From positions 94,539 through 158,538 of the forward strand of contig WHUX01000126.1 in NCBI GenBank assembly GCA_015179025.1: 64,000 nucleotides of DNA, in the 5' to 3' direction. The first letter of the stretch is position 1. Each line of letters starts with the position of its first letter. Shown piece after piece: positions 34,135 through 45,470 of the stretch. The position numbers and the translations under genes were made by a program. A model generated the notes under the pieces. The model had not been told where the DNA came from and searched no databases. It saw only the letters and a program-made list of their open reading frames with translations. This DNA is from Terfezia claveryi. Taxonomy: Eukaryota > Ascomycota > Pezizomycetes > Pezizales > Pezizaceae.

Positions 34135-35394
34135 CTAAGGCCTCTGGCTCCAGGTTGTGGCAGCCGCAGCATGTCCGGCCGCTGTGGCCCTCTGGCGCAC
34201 ACCAGGATTATGCTCCCTCGTTCCGTCCATAACTGCATCATATGCTAGGCTACCTGCCAGCCCAGCAGCACGAGCCTCTATCATCTCGCGTCCATTTGCC
34301 GGTTGTGGGTTGAGAGCTGCTATGTACTCCCACTCGTCATCCTCTGAATCATATATATCTAAATCGGGGAACTTCTCCCGATGTTTGGCCTTTACGGGGT
34401 CCAGGCCCTCGTCCCTGACCTTCCTCAGGCATCGTCTAGCAGCCATTTTCCTGTCCTCAAATGCTTCATCCTTCCTCGGCATTGTTCTCTTAGAGTAGCC
34501 GGCGAGATTCCGACATAAGGTGTCAGAATCCTCCCCTGGGTCATTGTACTGCTCAGCGGCATCCAAAAAGTCCCCCGGGAAATATGCTCCATCATCTGGT
34601 GGGGGAGAATCCGCCTTGGAAGGTACGGCAACAGGATCCCGGAGTAGGACTACCTGTAGTCTTATCGGCTGTGCATTAGTGAGGTCAAAAAATGCCTCTA
34701 CTTCTTCGTCAGATTGCAGGCGCGTTGCATCTGGAATTGTATTAGGTAGTCTGGGATTTTCGAGGGCACCAAATATTGCCCTTACCGTTCGCCCCACCGG
34801 GATTTTGTCTCGCACCTTATCTACTACCTCTAAAAGGGAAGCCACTTGCATGATAGCAACGCAGTAGCTGGGGCAGCCATCCCACTTGTATGCACCTCCA
34901 GGTGTAACCCTGACCTCATCCTCCCGACCAGGGTCAACGAGGAAAATACGCACAGATTTCCGGAAACCCTGGTTTCCGCTTTCATTGTCAGTATTCTGAC
35001 CTGATGTGACGGCGTTGTCATTGGGAGTATACTGAATATCTGGAGTATCGGAGGCAAGGCTTACTACTTGTGATAGAGCGTGGGCGCGTTCTGTATCTCG
35101 TGACTTCTTCAAAGTATCCTGGAGAAGCTTGTCCAGTGCCTTTTCAGCTTCTTTCTTGATTGCTGCTGCACCGTTCTGAAGAAGTCTTTTTCCTGATGCG
35201 GGAAGTCCCGCCTCTGCCAATGCATAGTCTCTAAATATCTTCCATAGGGCAGTTCCAGCCTGCCGCTTGCCAACCACATGATTTGTCCTCGCCCACGCTT
35301 TGATGCCTCCCCTCCACTGAGAATACCTTGAATCATTATCGCCCCAGCCCAAGATGGCTTTAGATCTGCCAACCTCTTCTTTTGCTGATGGCAT
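34135..35394 (-). CDS. Intact 419-aa protein of unknown function (Plavaka cargo)
   Basis: ATG at 35394 opens an uninterrupted 419-codon frame, the longest intact gene in the window outside Gypsy-2 pol. It contrasts with its stop-ridden neighbours. Residues about 1-100 are basic and helical ([38 protein letters not shown]) and could bind nucleic acid. About 145-255 alternates strands and a helix ([52 protein letters not shown]), reminiscent of a ubiquitin-like or PB1-like fold; this is a guess from pattern only. About 300-360 is charged ([20 protein letters not shown]). The C-terminus is Ala-rich. No catalytic motif is seen. Codon use is GC-richer than the surroundings. Transcribed convergently with nothing close; the DUF6532-like gene follows 377 bp downstream in the same direction. 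Confidence 0.75.
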   Translation of the reverse strand: MPSAKEEVGRSKAILGWGDNDSRYSQWRGGIKAWARTNHVVGKRQAGTALWKIFRDYALAEAGLPASGKRLLQNGAAAIKKEAEKALDKLLQDTLKKSRDTERAHALSQVVSLASDTPDIQYTPNDNAVTSGQNTDNESGNQGFRKSVRIFLVDPGREDEVRVTPGGAYKWDGCPSYCVAIMQVASLLEVVDKVRDKIPVGRTVRAIFGALENPRLPNTIPDATRLQSDEEVEAFFDLTNAQPIRLQVVLLRDPVAVPSKADSPPPDDGAYFPGDFLDAAEQYNDPGEDSDTLCRNLAGYSKRTMPRKDEAFEDRKMAARRCLRKVRDEGLDPVKAKHREKFPDLDIYDSEDDEWEYIAALNPQPANGREMIEARAAGLAGSLAYDAVMDGTREHNPGVRQRATAAGHAAAATTWSQRP

Positions 35395-36488
35395 ATTGGA
35401 TGCTCTGCGCCGGATGTAAGCTAACGCTAACTGATGATACTGACAAAGTGAATAGTCACTTACCCAATGAAGTAACCTTGAGATATATGAATATTGGTGA
35501 TATACGGTATAGGTTAGCAGACAACCAACGTTGGAATGTTGGTAATATATGGTATAGGTGCGTTGTAACTGTCTTTTGCTCTGATCTGTGAAATACGGAT
35601 CTATGGGGGTATTTATCTAGTTCATGGTTTTAGCCATGACTTCTTGACCAGTACTGGAACATGCGGCCATGATTCCTTGACTATGATTAGGAATTTGTGG
35701 ATGAATCTGGAAATACACTACAGTGGAAATCCGACAACACAGTCAGAATCTGGATCCCACAACATTGTTTCTACTGCACCTAGAATGTTTCTGCAGAACT
35801 AAGCTTGAGTGGAACGTATGTTCATTGGGAACTTTGAGACAAGGCTAGATTGGGTGAGAACAATGTCAGCATTTTCGAGTCGAGGGGAATTTTGAGACAG
35901 GGCTAGATTGGGTGAGAACAACGTTGGCATTTTCGAGACGGATCTTAAAATAGGTGTTCTGACTATGGCAGTCGGAATATCATTTCAGATGTTCTAGAAT
36001 GTTTCGACAGCACAGAGCTAGAGACAGCACAGAGCTAGAGAGTTACCGAGGTTTTACAAACGTAGCTGTGGCCTTAAACAAATGTACCGATGTAGTCAGG
36101 ACTCTGCTCGGCTTTGGATGCTCGAGATGGATAGATAAATTAGGCGCAAGTTCTACTGATACATAGCACTAGCTAATCCGAGCCGTCAATTGCTGTAGAT
36201 GGCAATGAATTTGATACCTCCCCCTGCATAAGAGTCTTGCATTAGCTTTAGTAGTAGTGTTGGTATTGCAACATGCTACCCCTATAACACAACATCCTCT
36301 ATACTATAATATACAACATCCTCTATACTTTAACATCCTCTAATACTGCAATACTGCAATACTGCAATACTGCAATACCTCAATACCTCAATACCTCAAT
36401 ACCTCAATACCGCCTCAATACGCCACACTCAATACACCACACTCAATACGCGACACTCAATACGCGGTACCATACCATACCGTAAAAC
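35395..36488. other. Spacer inside the Plavaka element; short direct repeats, no gene
   Basis: Holds the promoter side of the 419-aa gene. A near-duplicate of about 55 bp (gggaactttgagacaaggct at 35829 and ggggaattttgagacagggc at 35884) and short runs ctgcaatactgcaatac and acctcaatacctcaatac at 36340-36410 are the only structure seen. Confidence 0.5.
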
Positions 36489-37028
36489 ATGTACTTCTAT
36501 ATCATTGCAATTCTTCTTGCCTTATTGACTACTCACGTGGTTAGTACCATCACAACCCGCACCAATCCTACCAATCCCACCACTACCACTACCACCACTA
36601 CCACCACTACCACTACCACCACTACCCCCACTACTACCACTACCCCCACTACCACCACTATCCCTATCCGAGTCGATCTAATACAGAGATTAGTAGATTG
36701 TCAACTGCTGGCAGAACTAGATCATCGATTTCGTTAGGAACAAGTAAATCCAAGTTGTGAAGGTCTGAGGGTGAGGATCAAGGAACGGGTCTCGCAATAT
36801 TGCGATGACCAATTGGTGCATTTTCCAGCCGCAAGGCAAGCACCACAACTGGTCTATCTGAGTCAGCCAATTCAGAAAAAGGTTAGGTGGGTTGATAGTT
36901 GGGTCGACTCTGATTTGGGGTCTATGGACCACTTTGATTTGTCTGATGTAGAGCTTTCCACAATACCTGATTCGGAACCTGATTCGGAGTACCAGTGTTC
37001 GTGGGAGGAGTTTAATTTGCAGTGGTAG
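36489..37028 (+). pseudogene. Small secreted-looking Thr-rich protein, one in-frame stop
   Basis: ATG at 36489, then a hydrophobic stretch MYFYIIAILLALLTTHVVST fitting a signal peptide, a run of about 35 Thr/Pro codons (ACT/ACC), and a charged unique part (IPIRVDLIQRLVDCQLLAEL, then VRIKERVSQYCDDQLVHFPA, and an Asp/Glu-rich end). The frame has one TAG at 36735-36737 and ends at TAG 37026-37028 (180 codons including stops). If the internal TAG was CAG it would be a 178-aa protein or longer. No family recognised. The unique part alone might be an older gene to which the Thr-run frame was added. Confidence 0.4.
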
Positions 37029-38095
37029 AGTATAATGGGAGGCAACCAGACTAAATGGGAGGGTCCTCAAGAGCACTGGCGGGAGAGCTAGTAGAAGAGC
37101 TGGTAGAAGAGCTGGCGGTGGAAGAGCTGCAGGAGGGGAGGGGGGGGGTGTTTTCTTTTGTATTTTTTTCAGAGCGGAAGAGCTGGCAGAGCGGAGCAGG
37201 GGGAGGGCTAGTGGGGGTGGACTTGTTGTATGAGGGCTGGTGGGAGAGCTGGTGGGAGAGCTGGTGGGAGAGCTGGTAGGAGAGCTGGTAGGAGAGCTGG
37301 TGGGAGAGCTGGCGCTGGTGAGAGAGCTGGCGCTGGTGGGAGAGCTGGCGCTGGTGGGAGAGCTGGTGCTGGTGGAGAGCTGGCGCTGGTTGGAGAGTTG
37401 GCGGGAGAGCTGGTGGGGAGGGCTAGTGGGTGGGGAGGGCTAGTGGGTAGTGGAAGAGCTGGCAGAGCGGAAGAGCTGGCAGGGCTAGTGGGGGTGGACT
37501 TGTTGTATGAGGGCTGGTGGGAGAGCTGGTGGGAGAGCTGGTGGGAGAGCTAGTGGGAGAGCTGGCACTGGTGGGAGAGCTAGCGCTGGTGGGAGAGCTG
37601 GTAGGAGAGCTGGTAGGAGAGCTGGAGAGTTGGCGGGAGAGCTGGTGGGCTGGTGGGGAGGGCTAGTGGGGGTGGACTGGTTGTATGAGGGCTGGTAGGG
37701 TGGGGGGCTAGCAGTGGTGGGGGGGAAGGGGGGGAAGGGGGGGAAGGGGAGGAGGGTTGTTGGAAGGAGGGGAAGGGGGGGAAGGGGAGGAGGGTTGTTT
37801 TCTTTTGTATGTATTTTCTTTTGTATGAGGGCGGCTGGCAGGGAGGGCTGCTGGCAGGGAGGGCTGGCAGGGAGGGCTGCTGGCAGGGAGGGCTGGCAGG
37901 GAGGGCTGCTAGTAGGGAGGGCTGCTGGCAGGGAGGGCTGCTGGCAGGGCGGGGAGGGCGGGGTTTTGTATGTGTTTTCTTTTGTATGAGTTTTCTTTTG
38001 TATGAGGGCTGCTGGCGGGGAGGGCTGGCTGGGAGAGCTGGCTGGGAGGGCTGGCTATAAAAGTAAGTACCTCACTCCCTCATTCCTTAGTTACT
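37029..38095. repeat. G-rich minisatellite block inside the Plavaka element
   Basis: Three array types: gctggtgggaga (12 bp) from about 37225 to 37660, gggggaaggggaggagggtt around 37715-37800, and gctggcagggaggg (14-bp type) from about 37833 to 37960. A longer unit that includes ggtggacttgttgtatgagg recurs at 37208, 37493 and 37671, and ttttcttttgtatgag at 37148, 37800, 37978 and 37990, so blocks were duplicated. The plus strand is strongly G-over-C skewed with many GGG runs. ORFs across it are Gly/Arg or Glu/Leu repeats without function. Confidence 0.9.
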
Positions 38096-38417
38096 ATAGA
38101 TGCTAACCAACCTACATACCATATAGGCAGCGGCAGCAGCAAACTTTAGCCTAAGATATTTGTTAGTTATATCTATTATCTATATAAATATAATTAATGA
38201 TAAGGAATTTAATACTTAGTATACCAACCTTCTGCCTTAATAACAGCTGCTACAATGAGGAGACTTCCTGGCATATTAATCAAATCCCTTCCTGGCATAT
38301 TAATTAAATCCGGATATTTAATCAAATCTGGATATCTGGATACTGGTGAAGTTGGTCCCGGTGAAGTTGGTCGACTCATTTCATTTCCTCGAGTACCCTT
38401 TCCGTAACATACAAAAG
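38096..38417. other. AT-rich spacer downstream of the oxygenase gene
   Basis: No gene. Small direct repeats ccttcctggcatattaatca (38265-38310) and ggtgaagttggtcccggtga (38345-38375). Confidence 0.5.
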
Positions 38418-39648
38418 CTATGCAATATCATCCTCTGGCTCAAAGTTCCCCATTACATTATGTTGACTAAAAAAGATAACAGTACTTCGTTTGCCAATGA
38501 AAGGCATGACATAATGTTCTAACAAACATGAATGGAAAATAATAACATCTTCAGGTTGAAATTCAAACCTTTGTTGAAGAGCAGGAATAACAAGCTCACC
38601 TCCGGTAAACTTTCCCCAACAACACATAACCACCCATCCATCCTTATAATCAGACTTATCTTTATGAGGCTCTGCTGCAAGGTTCCTAATCAAAACAATA
38701 CCTTGAAAGCATGCTCTGCGTGAGGTCGACATGCCGCTCTGCTCTATATAATTAGTTTCAAACTATTCACGAAGAAGATCCCAACAAACGTACCTATATT
38801 ATTGCAAGTAATGTAAATGCATTACTGGATCAACAGCTTGAAATAATAAAGAAACAGACTGTATCAATGGTGCAATCTTTCTATAAAACATGTAGGCACC
38901 ATTATGATGTGCTCCACTTGATATTAAATCTCGAAGAGAGAACAGGATCTTTGACCCCTCTTTGCCCAATAGCCACCCATCTGGCAAAATGATAGACACC
39001 ACAATTGCCTGAACCATACTTCTCTAAAGCTTCTTCAAAATGTTGGTGACAGACATCCGAAACTTTAGGCCTTGGTGGTGGAAACACGATAGCCAAATCC
39101 GCAATTGCTTCCTCTACTGCCGTTCTCATCTGTTCAGCCTGTATTTTTCCAAATGGAATCTCCAATGCTTTCCGCCAATATACCATAATCATCTTATCAT
39201 CAACTGAAATCTTCTTGCTATCAACAACCAAAGGGTAATTTTGTGCAATAGAAGTAGCAGTCGAGACAGAAGTCAACGGAGTATTAAGCTTAATAAAGGA
39301 AGGGACGCCAGGAGAAGGGACGCCAGGAGAAGGGACGCCAGGAGAAGGGACGCCAGGAGAAGGGACGCCAGGAGAAGGGACGCCAGGAGAAGGGACGCCG
39401 TCGGAAGGGACACCGTCGGAAGGGACACCAGGGACGCCGTCGGAAGGGACGCCAGGGACGCCGGGGACGACGTCGGAAGGGACGCCAGAAGGGCCAGGTG
39501 AGGTAGAAGTATGTAAGGTAGAAGTAGTATAAGTTTCCAATTTGAGATTTTTATGGAATGCTCGAGTAACTTTGGCATCCAAACGGTCTGATTCCTTATA
39601 CTCCAAAGGGGTAGACTTAAGCTGTTGAACCAAGCGAACACTATTCAT
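38418..39648 (-). pseudogene. TET/JBP-like 2-oxoglutarate dioxygenase (Plavaka cargo), disrupted
   Basis: Belongs to the fungal TET/JBP oxygenases, Fe(II)/2-oxoglutarate enzymes that oxidise methyl groups of bases in DNA. From ATG 39648: N-terminal part, a Gly-Val-Pro-Ser repeat (15-bp minisatellite), a linker, then VYHFARWVAIGQRG, KDPVLSS, and after a one-step frameshift (near 38930) GAYMFYRKIAPLIQSVSLLF, a TAA (38801-38799), VCWDLLRE, a TAG (38765-38763), MSTSRRACFQGIVLIRNL, then the catalytic core: PHKDKSD (HxD metal ligands), GWVVMCCWGKFTGGELVIP, PEDVIIFHSCLLEHYV (distal His) and GKRSTVIFF (Arg for 2-oxoglutarate). All catalytic residues are kept. The two stops fit CAA/CAG to TAA/TAG. It might be expressed only in other copies of the element. 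Confidence 0.75.
39298..39490. repeat. 15-bp minisatellite inside the oxygenase gene
   Basis: Unit gaagggacgccagga, about six perfect copies, then variants with gccgtcg. A period divisible by three keeps the GVPSP/GVPSD reading frame open on the minus strand. Confidence 0.9.
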
Positions 39649-41259
39649 TTTGATTTAAATACACGTGCCAGCAGTAATTGCAATAGCTCCCGTTGGCAGT
39701 AATTGCGACGTAGGATTGTGAAATTTAATAAATGTATAGCTTCTACCAGTTTGTTCAGCCTTGGTCTTAGTCCTTAATAGGAGGTTGGTTGAATTTCAGG
39801 GGTAGAGGCAGGTCGTAGAGGCGCAGGTCGTAGAGGCGCAGGTCGTAGAGGCAGGTAGGCGTTGGAGGCAGGTCGGGGGTAGAGGCAGGTGGGGGTAGAG
39901 GCAGGTCGGGGGTAGAGGCAGGTCGTGGTTGGAGGTAGGCTGGCTGGTGGTGGTGGTTGGAGGTAGGCTGGCTGGCGTTGGAGGTAGGCTGGCTGGCGTT
40001 GGAGGTAGGCTGGCTGGCGTTAGAGGTAGGCTGGCTGGCGTTGGAGGTAGTGTGGGGCGGTGGGGTGTGGGGCGGTGGGGCGTGGGGTGGTGGGGCGGTG
40101 GGGCAGTGGGGCGGTGGGGTGGTGGGGTGAAGGTAGACGGGTGAAGGTAGACGGGTGAAGGTAGACGGGTGAAGGCGGGTGAAGGCGGGTGAAGGCGGGT
40201 GAAGCTGCGAAGGAAAATGAATATGTAGCCTTAAGTTGATGACTCAACTAGGGCGCTAGCCTACGTTCGGCTGCCCCTAAGGTTTTACGCGAGACGCCCC
40301 AAAGTCGCCTCGGTTCAACCAAGTATTGATAATAGAGGGTAAAATGGGAACCTATAGAAGTTCAACTAAGTGTTGTTAATTGTAGTAAAGCCATTGTAGA
40401 AGCGTTCAGTAATGGTGGTTGAGGTAGAGCAGACCGGGCTCATAACCTGTTGAGATACAGGTATATGAGATATACACTATATCCAACAGGCAGCGGTAAT
40501 TCAACCAAGTATCCAATAAAGGAGAAACTTAGGAACGGATCTAATAGGCTGGTAGCGGACGTTCTGGTGAATGTAGAGGACGTAGTGGATCCTGAAGAGA
40601 ATGCTGTAGAGCGTGCACTAGAAATGTAGAATGTATAGGAGAATATATAGTGGAATGTATGAGTGAATGAGATTGATGTGAACTGATATGAACTGATGTG
40701 AACTGATGTGAACTGATGTGAACTGATGTGAACTGATGTGAACTGATGTGAACTGATGTGAACTGATAATCTCTGAAGGAAGGGAATTCCCCTCCTATAT
40801 ATACACGATTCCAGCAAGCTATAGCATAAGCCAGAGCGTGCTAAATGCGTTCAACATGATTACAACATACTCAACATATTTGAGTTTATAACAATAAAGT
40901 TTAACAGAAGTATAACTCAGAATATGGTTTAACATGTGTTGTAAGCATGTGAATAGAGCTAAAACAGAGTTATTAGAGCGTGAATAACATAACTAATAAT
41001 AGAGGTATGCATGTGAAAAGCATATGGAAATACTTAATCTATGTAAGTATGAAGCACATGATTTGACATGTGGTGGAATGTAATTAGGAATGAATAATGC
41101 ATGTGTATGTGATTTGTGGTGTAAGAGAGAGCGTTTGAACGCGTTTTTTAATATCTCCAACGCTCAAAGTCACCTCTCCAATGCTCCAAATCGCACTCCA
41201 ACGTCGCCTCCTAACGTCGCCGCTCCAACGTCTCGTAACATATACGAAGCAAAACAACG
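39649..41259. repeat. Spacer with several minisatellites, 5' of the transposase
   Basis: gtagaggcaggtcg types (39800-39930), ggaggtaggctggctggcgt (20 bp, five copies, 39958-40050), ggggcggtggggtgtggggc (40060-40125), gaaggtagacgggt (40130-40200) and gtgaactgat (10 bp, about nine copies, 40677-40765). No gene is visible; the ORFs 40020-40247 and 40440-40817 on the minus strand run through repeats. The stretch between the oxygenase and the transposase genes, which point away from each other, probably holds both promoters. Confidence 0.7.
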
Positions 41260-44242
41260 ATGAACTGGCATAAAACACGGTGCCACTGGTGCCCACAACT
41301 CTATGCTTCACCAGGAGCATATGCGAATCATCTGGCGAAGATTCATCCGGAGGAAAAGTTGTTCAAGTCTCGAAAGCATCGGTTGTCTGACATTAGCCAC
41401 ACAAGTTCCTCTTCTGCCGAACTTGAGATCGCCAACATCGGGGAGATCTTTTTAACAAGCAATGATTGCTCTGACCGAGAGGGAGAGAGTGAAGGCTCTG
41501 ACGAAGAAGTTAGGAACTATTGCAGTGATGCAGAATCCGCAGAATCCGACGGAGAAAGCCAGCAATCAGAAGCACTGAATACAATCACTCAGCCAGTAGC
41601 CGGTACTCCAATACGAGAACACTTTTTTCCCGAGCAAGATCTAGAATTCAATTTATATTCTCCATTCCGCCATCCAGTTGACTATCGACTTGCCCGCTTT
41701 TTTAATGCTATACATGCATCGGAGAAAAAAATTGACCAGTTCTTCAAGAATGGAATCTTGCAAGCCCTCAATCCAACTCACCGGGTCCAATTCCAGTCAG
41801 CTCACACAATGTACAACCTTGTCGATAAGGCAGCAGATGAACCTTGTTGGTATTCAGGGAAAGTAGACTATCCCTTGCTCAAAGGAGTGCAGTTTCGTTA
41901 TCGCAATATTATCTCCGCAGTAAAGTACCTTCTAAGGCAGAAGGTATATGCAGCGAATATGGTATGGGGACCACGGCGAGAATATGACAAGCAAGGAAAC
42001 CGCATATATAGTGAGATGAATACAGGGACATGGTGGGAGGATGCATAGGTATGTAATTTCTATGTGACACGTTGGATTTGGGACTAAAAAATAAAAACAG
42101 CTTTCGCTACCGGAAAGAGGGACACTGGTTCCCATCCTGCTTGCATCAGATCAAACTCACCTTACAAATTTCTCCGGAGACAAAAAACTATGGCCTGTTT
42201 ACATGAGTATCGGGAATATTCGAAGCTCCATACGAAATACTCCTACAATGCATTCTTGGATACTAATTGTATTCTTACCCATTGGCTCCAAACGAGTTAA
42301 GAAGATTCCTGGGTATTCTCCTGATATGCAGGAAATTCAGGCCTTGCAGACTACACATGATGTTTTAACACAGTTGCTCAAGCCACTAGCCGATACAGCA
42401 TGCTAGAAAGGCTACGAAATGATTTGTGCTGATGACAATATTCGGTTATGCTTCCCCAAGCTGTTTTGTTGGCTTGCTAACCATATGGAAAATGCTACTC
42501 TCCATGGAATTACTAGCAACCACTGTCCCACTTGCATAATACCGACAGAGAAGCTCGGTGAATATTCAGAGACCAGTTATCTGACACGCTCACATCAGGA
42601 TTATATTCTAGCCTACAACAAATCCGACATGGAGAGTTTGAATGCTAATGGTGTGAAAAACATCAAAAACGCTTTGTGGTCAATCCCTAACCTGAACCCA
42701 CCAGACCTAGTTCGAGCGGATATTTTGCACAATGTCCTCCTTGGAGTATTTGAGCATCTGATGAGGTGGATTCAAGGTTTTCTGGAACACCATAACCGAA
42801 TTATTGCATTTGACTATGTCTGGCATCGGTTACCCCCCTATTCTGGCTTTTCTATTCCTTCGAAGGCATATCGTGTAATTTCGTAGTGGTCGGGAAAAGA
42901 GATGCGGAACTTCAGCAAAGTCATCCTGGGAACATTCGTTGCTGCATTACGTCGCAATACGGACCAGGCACGTCCAACTGGAGCTCAAATACAGGAGTTT
43001 AATAGAGCAATTCACTGTGTGCGTAGCATTACTGACTTCTACCTTATGACTCAGTATGACAGCCACACGGATGAGACGATTTCATATTTAGAGAAATATC
43101 TGTGTATCTTCTATGAAACCAAGGATGTATTCTTACGCTTCCGTGCAGGCAAGGTAGCAAAGCAGGCAGCTGCAGAAGCGCATAAAGATTTGTTGCAAGA
43201 ACAAAAGCAAGCAGAAGCTTCAGTTAAACACCTCACTGTGTTAGAGAAGGTTAAATTGCGGCAGGGAAATACGTTTGAACATCGGGAGCTGGTGGATGAG
43301 ATCTTAAAGGAAGGATCTCATTATAATTTCCCCAAGATTCACCTGATCTCACATTATGCAGAACAGATACCAAAATTTGGTACACTTGGTCAATATTCTA
43401 CCGAGATTAGTGAAACTATGCATAAAGCATTTAAGGATGCTTACCGTCGGAGCAATAGGGTCGATGCATTATCACAAATTGTCACTACATACACGAGGGA
43501 TCATACATTCACTATGAAGGACTTGGCAATTGGGACGTGGACCCGAATAAGGCAAGGTGGTGAACGCGGTGAACCAACTGGTGGTGGTGGTGTCGGAAAA
43601 CCACCGACAACGAGAGGGCAGGTGTATTTAAAATTACGAGGGAAAATTGAGTTTGGAAGAGTGGGAAATATTGCAGAACTAGAGCATGCAACGGCAGTGG
43701 GTGATCTGACGCTAGCTACGCAGATCTTTTTGACTCGAGATGTTAAGTGTACTGATTCAGACATACAGCGACTATTAGAGGGGAATATCAGGGCTTATAA
43801 AATGCTGGATATCCCTGTACCGAAGTTGAGTGGGAATGGGTTTGTTGTTCACCATGCGAGATGCACCGGATTAGATATGTTTAGAAAACAACAGAGATCT
43901 GATTGGGTTTGGGTTAGAAGACATAGGGCATCAGATGTAGCATGGCCAGGGACGTTAAATGGGCGTATACCTGGGAGATTGAATGCATTGTTTAAGTTAA
44001 AGAGCAAGGAAGGAATTGTGTACCGAGTGGCAAATGTTAGTCTTCTTCAGTGCATAGGCGGGAGTTCTGTACAGGGTACAGAAGGGATGCTGCGTGTTGG
44101 ATGGGGTGGAAGGGAAGAGAGTATGGTAGTTCAGATAGCAAAAGTTGAGGGTATGGCACACCTGATACCATTAGAACCCGGGGAAAGCTGGTTGGTGAAC
44201 AATAGAATAGATCTTGAGACATGGGACGCATTGTATGATTAG
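41260..44242 (+). pseudogene. Plavaka transposase, two exons, three in-frame TAG
   Basis: Exon 1 41260-42048, intron 42049-42100 (52 bp, GTATGT...GACTAA...CAG), exon 2 42101-44242; 976 codons in one frame. N-terminal C2H2 zinc finger CHWCPQLYASPGAYANHLAK; an acidic Ser-rich linker; the Plavaka core with LASDQTHLTNFSGDK and WPVYMSIGNI (first Asp), ADILHNVLLGVFEHLMRW (second Asp), and FPKIHLISHYAEQIPKFG plus STEISETMHKAF (Glu). These fit the DDE transposase of Plavaka elements (CACTA superfamily). TAG codons at 42046-42048, 42404-42406 and 42884-42886 replace residues where Gln is expected at least twice (WWEDAQ, QWSGKEM); the first follows gca, i.e. CpA to TpA. Otherwise no frameshift, so inactivation is recent. 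Confidence 0.9.
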
Positions 44243-44787
44243 CAAGGAGATGGATAATGATTCCGAGACCCGATGCATAGTGTATATAGTAAATATATAG
44301 TATTAAGTATTACGTATGCAGGAAACAATGGTAGCGTGCAGGAAACAATGGTAGCGTGCAGGAAACAATGGTAGCGTGCAGGAAACAATGGTAGCGTGCA
44401 GGAAACAATAGTAGCGTGCAGGAAACAATAGTAGCGTAGTAGCGTGCAGAGACTGCAACTAAATAGCGCGTGGAAGTTAGGTTGGGGATGCAGGTGATAT
44501 AACAAAATGGACGTTAAGCACATAGGGCAGAAAGGTACTCTAGAGGTCAGTCTGGAGACGCTGAAGATAAAACAAAATAGACGTTAAGGACACAAGGCAA
44601 GAAGCAACACAGAGCAGTGCGTGCGCGAAATAACAACAATATCATTGTGCACATAATAAAGGAAGCGACGCGAAAGTCAGGCTGAGGACGCAGGTGATGT
44701 AACAAAATGGATGTTAAGCACATAGGGCAGAAAGGTGCTCTAGAAGTCAGTCTGGGGACGCTGGAGATAAAACAAAATTGACGTTAA
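44243..44787. repeat. Right subterminal repeats of the Plavaka element (part 1)
   Basis: Six 20-bp units (gcaggaaacaatggtagcgt, 44318-44437), then diverged longer repeats marked by aacaaaatggacgttaagca and acatagggcagaaaggt at about 44500, 44570 and 44700. They continue beyond the solo LTR to about 45740. Confidence 0.75.
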
Positions 44788-45470
44788 TGTAATGAATGGT
44801 ACTAGACAGTATTCATTCGGTACCGTTTATACAATCTATATCCGTAGGCACGGACGTTTGTGTATTTCGGTTCTGCTGAGGTAAGACCTCAGAAGGGTAG
44901 GGAGATTACTATGTGGGACGTTCCCGGAGGGAACAGTAATTAACTGGTGTAATCTATCTTATATGATTTGTGCTATCTAAGCTATATGATCTTGATCTGA
45001 TCGGAATATAGGCTTGCTTGCTCTGAAGGCTTGCTTGGTTGCTTCTTGCTTTCTTTCTGTGGATTCCAGAGGGAATCCAGCGGCCTATTTATACTCCTCT
45101 GAGATCTGATGACTAAGGAAATAAATACAATAAAGGGTGGCACACCAGAAGGTGGTGCGCTGTACAAAAGGGGTCATGTGGCCATAGTAATGAGTCACAC
45201 GCCTTAGACAATGGTCATGTGACCATAGTAATGAGTCACACGCCTTAAACAGAGGTCACGCGGCCATAATGAGGGTGTCCTCGTATGGCAAGTGCCATGG
45301 AACTTCCCATGGCAGATTCCGCGTGCTATGGACGCTTATAAAGCAATAGGAGGTGGTAGGAGGCTAGTCCTTCAACCGAGAGGCTTAGTTACATAAACAT
45401 AGTAGTAATATAGGAAATACAAAAGTATATAATCAATTATATAAGCAATGAGATAACGTTCTCCATTACA
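44788..45470. mobile_element. Solo LTR of the Gypsy-5 family
   Basis: 683 bp with perfect 7-bp terminal inverted repeats TGTAATG...CATTACA and a 5-bp target duplication GTTAA (44783-44787, 45471-45475). Matches the RIPped LTR at 56187-56837 along its length but is much less mutated. Orientation relative to the coding strand of the family is inverted on the plus strand. Internal repeats ggtcatgtggccatagtaat occur three times at 45170-45270. Arose by LTR-LTR recombination. Confidence 0.95.

Noticed and set aside
37055..38060. Gly/Arg/Ala repeat proteins across the G-rich arrays
   Set aside because: Frame shifts freely between repeat types and there is no unique sequence; by-products of satellites.
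40020..40817. Minus-strand ORFs rich in Ser/His/Thr
   Set aside because: Driven by 10-, 14- and 20-bp tandem repeats upstream of the transposase.
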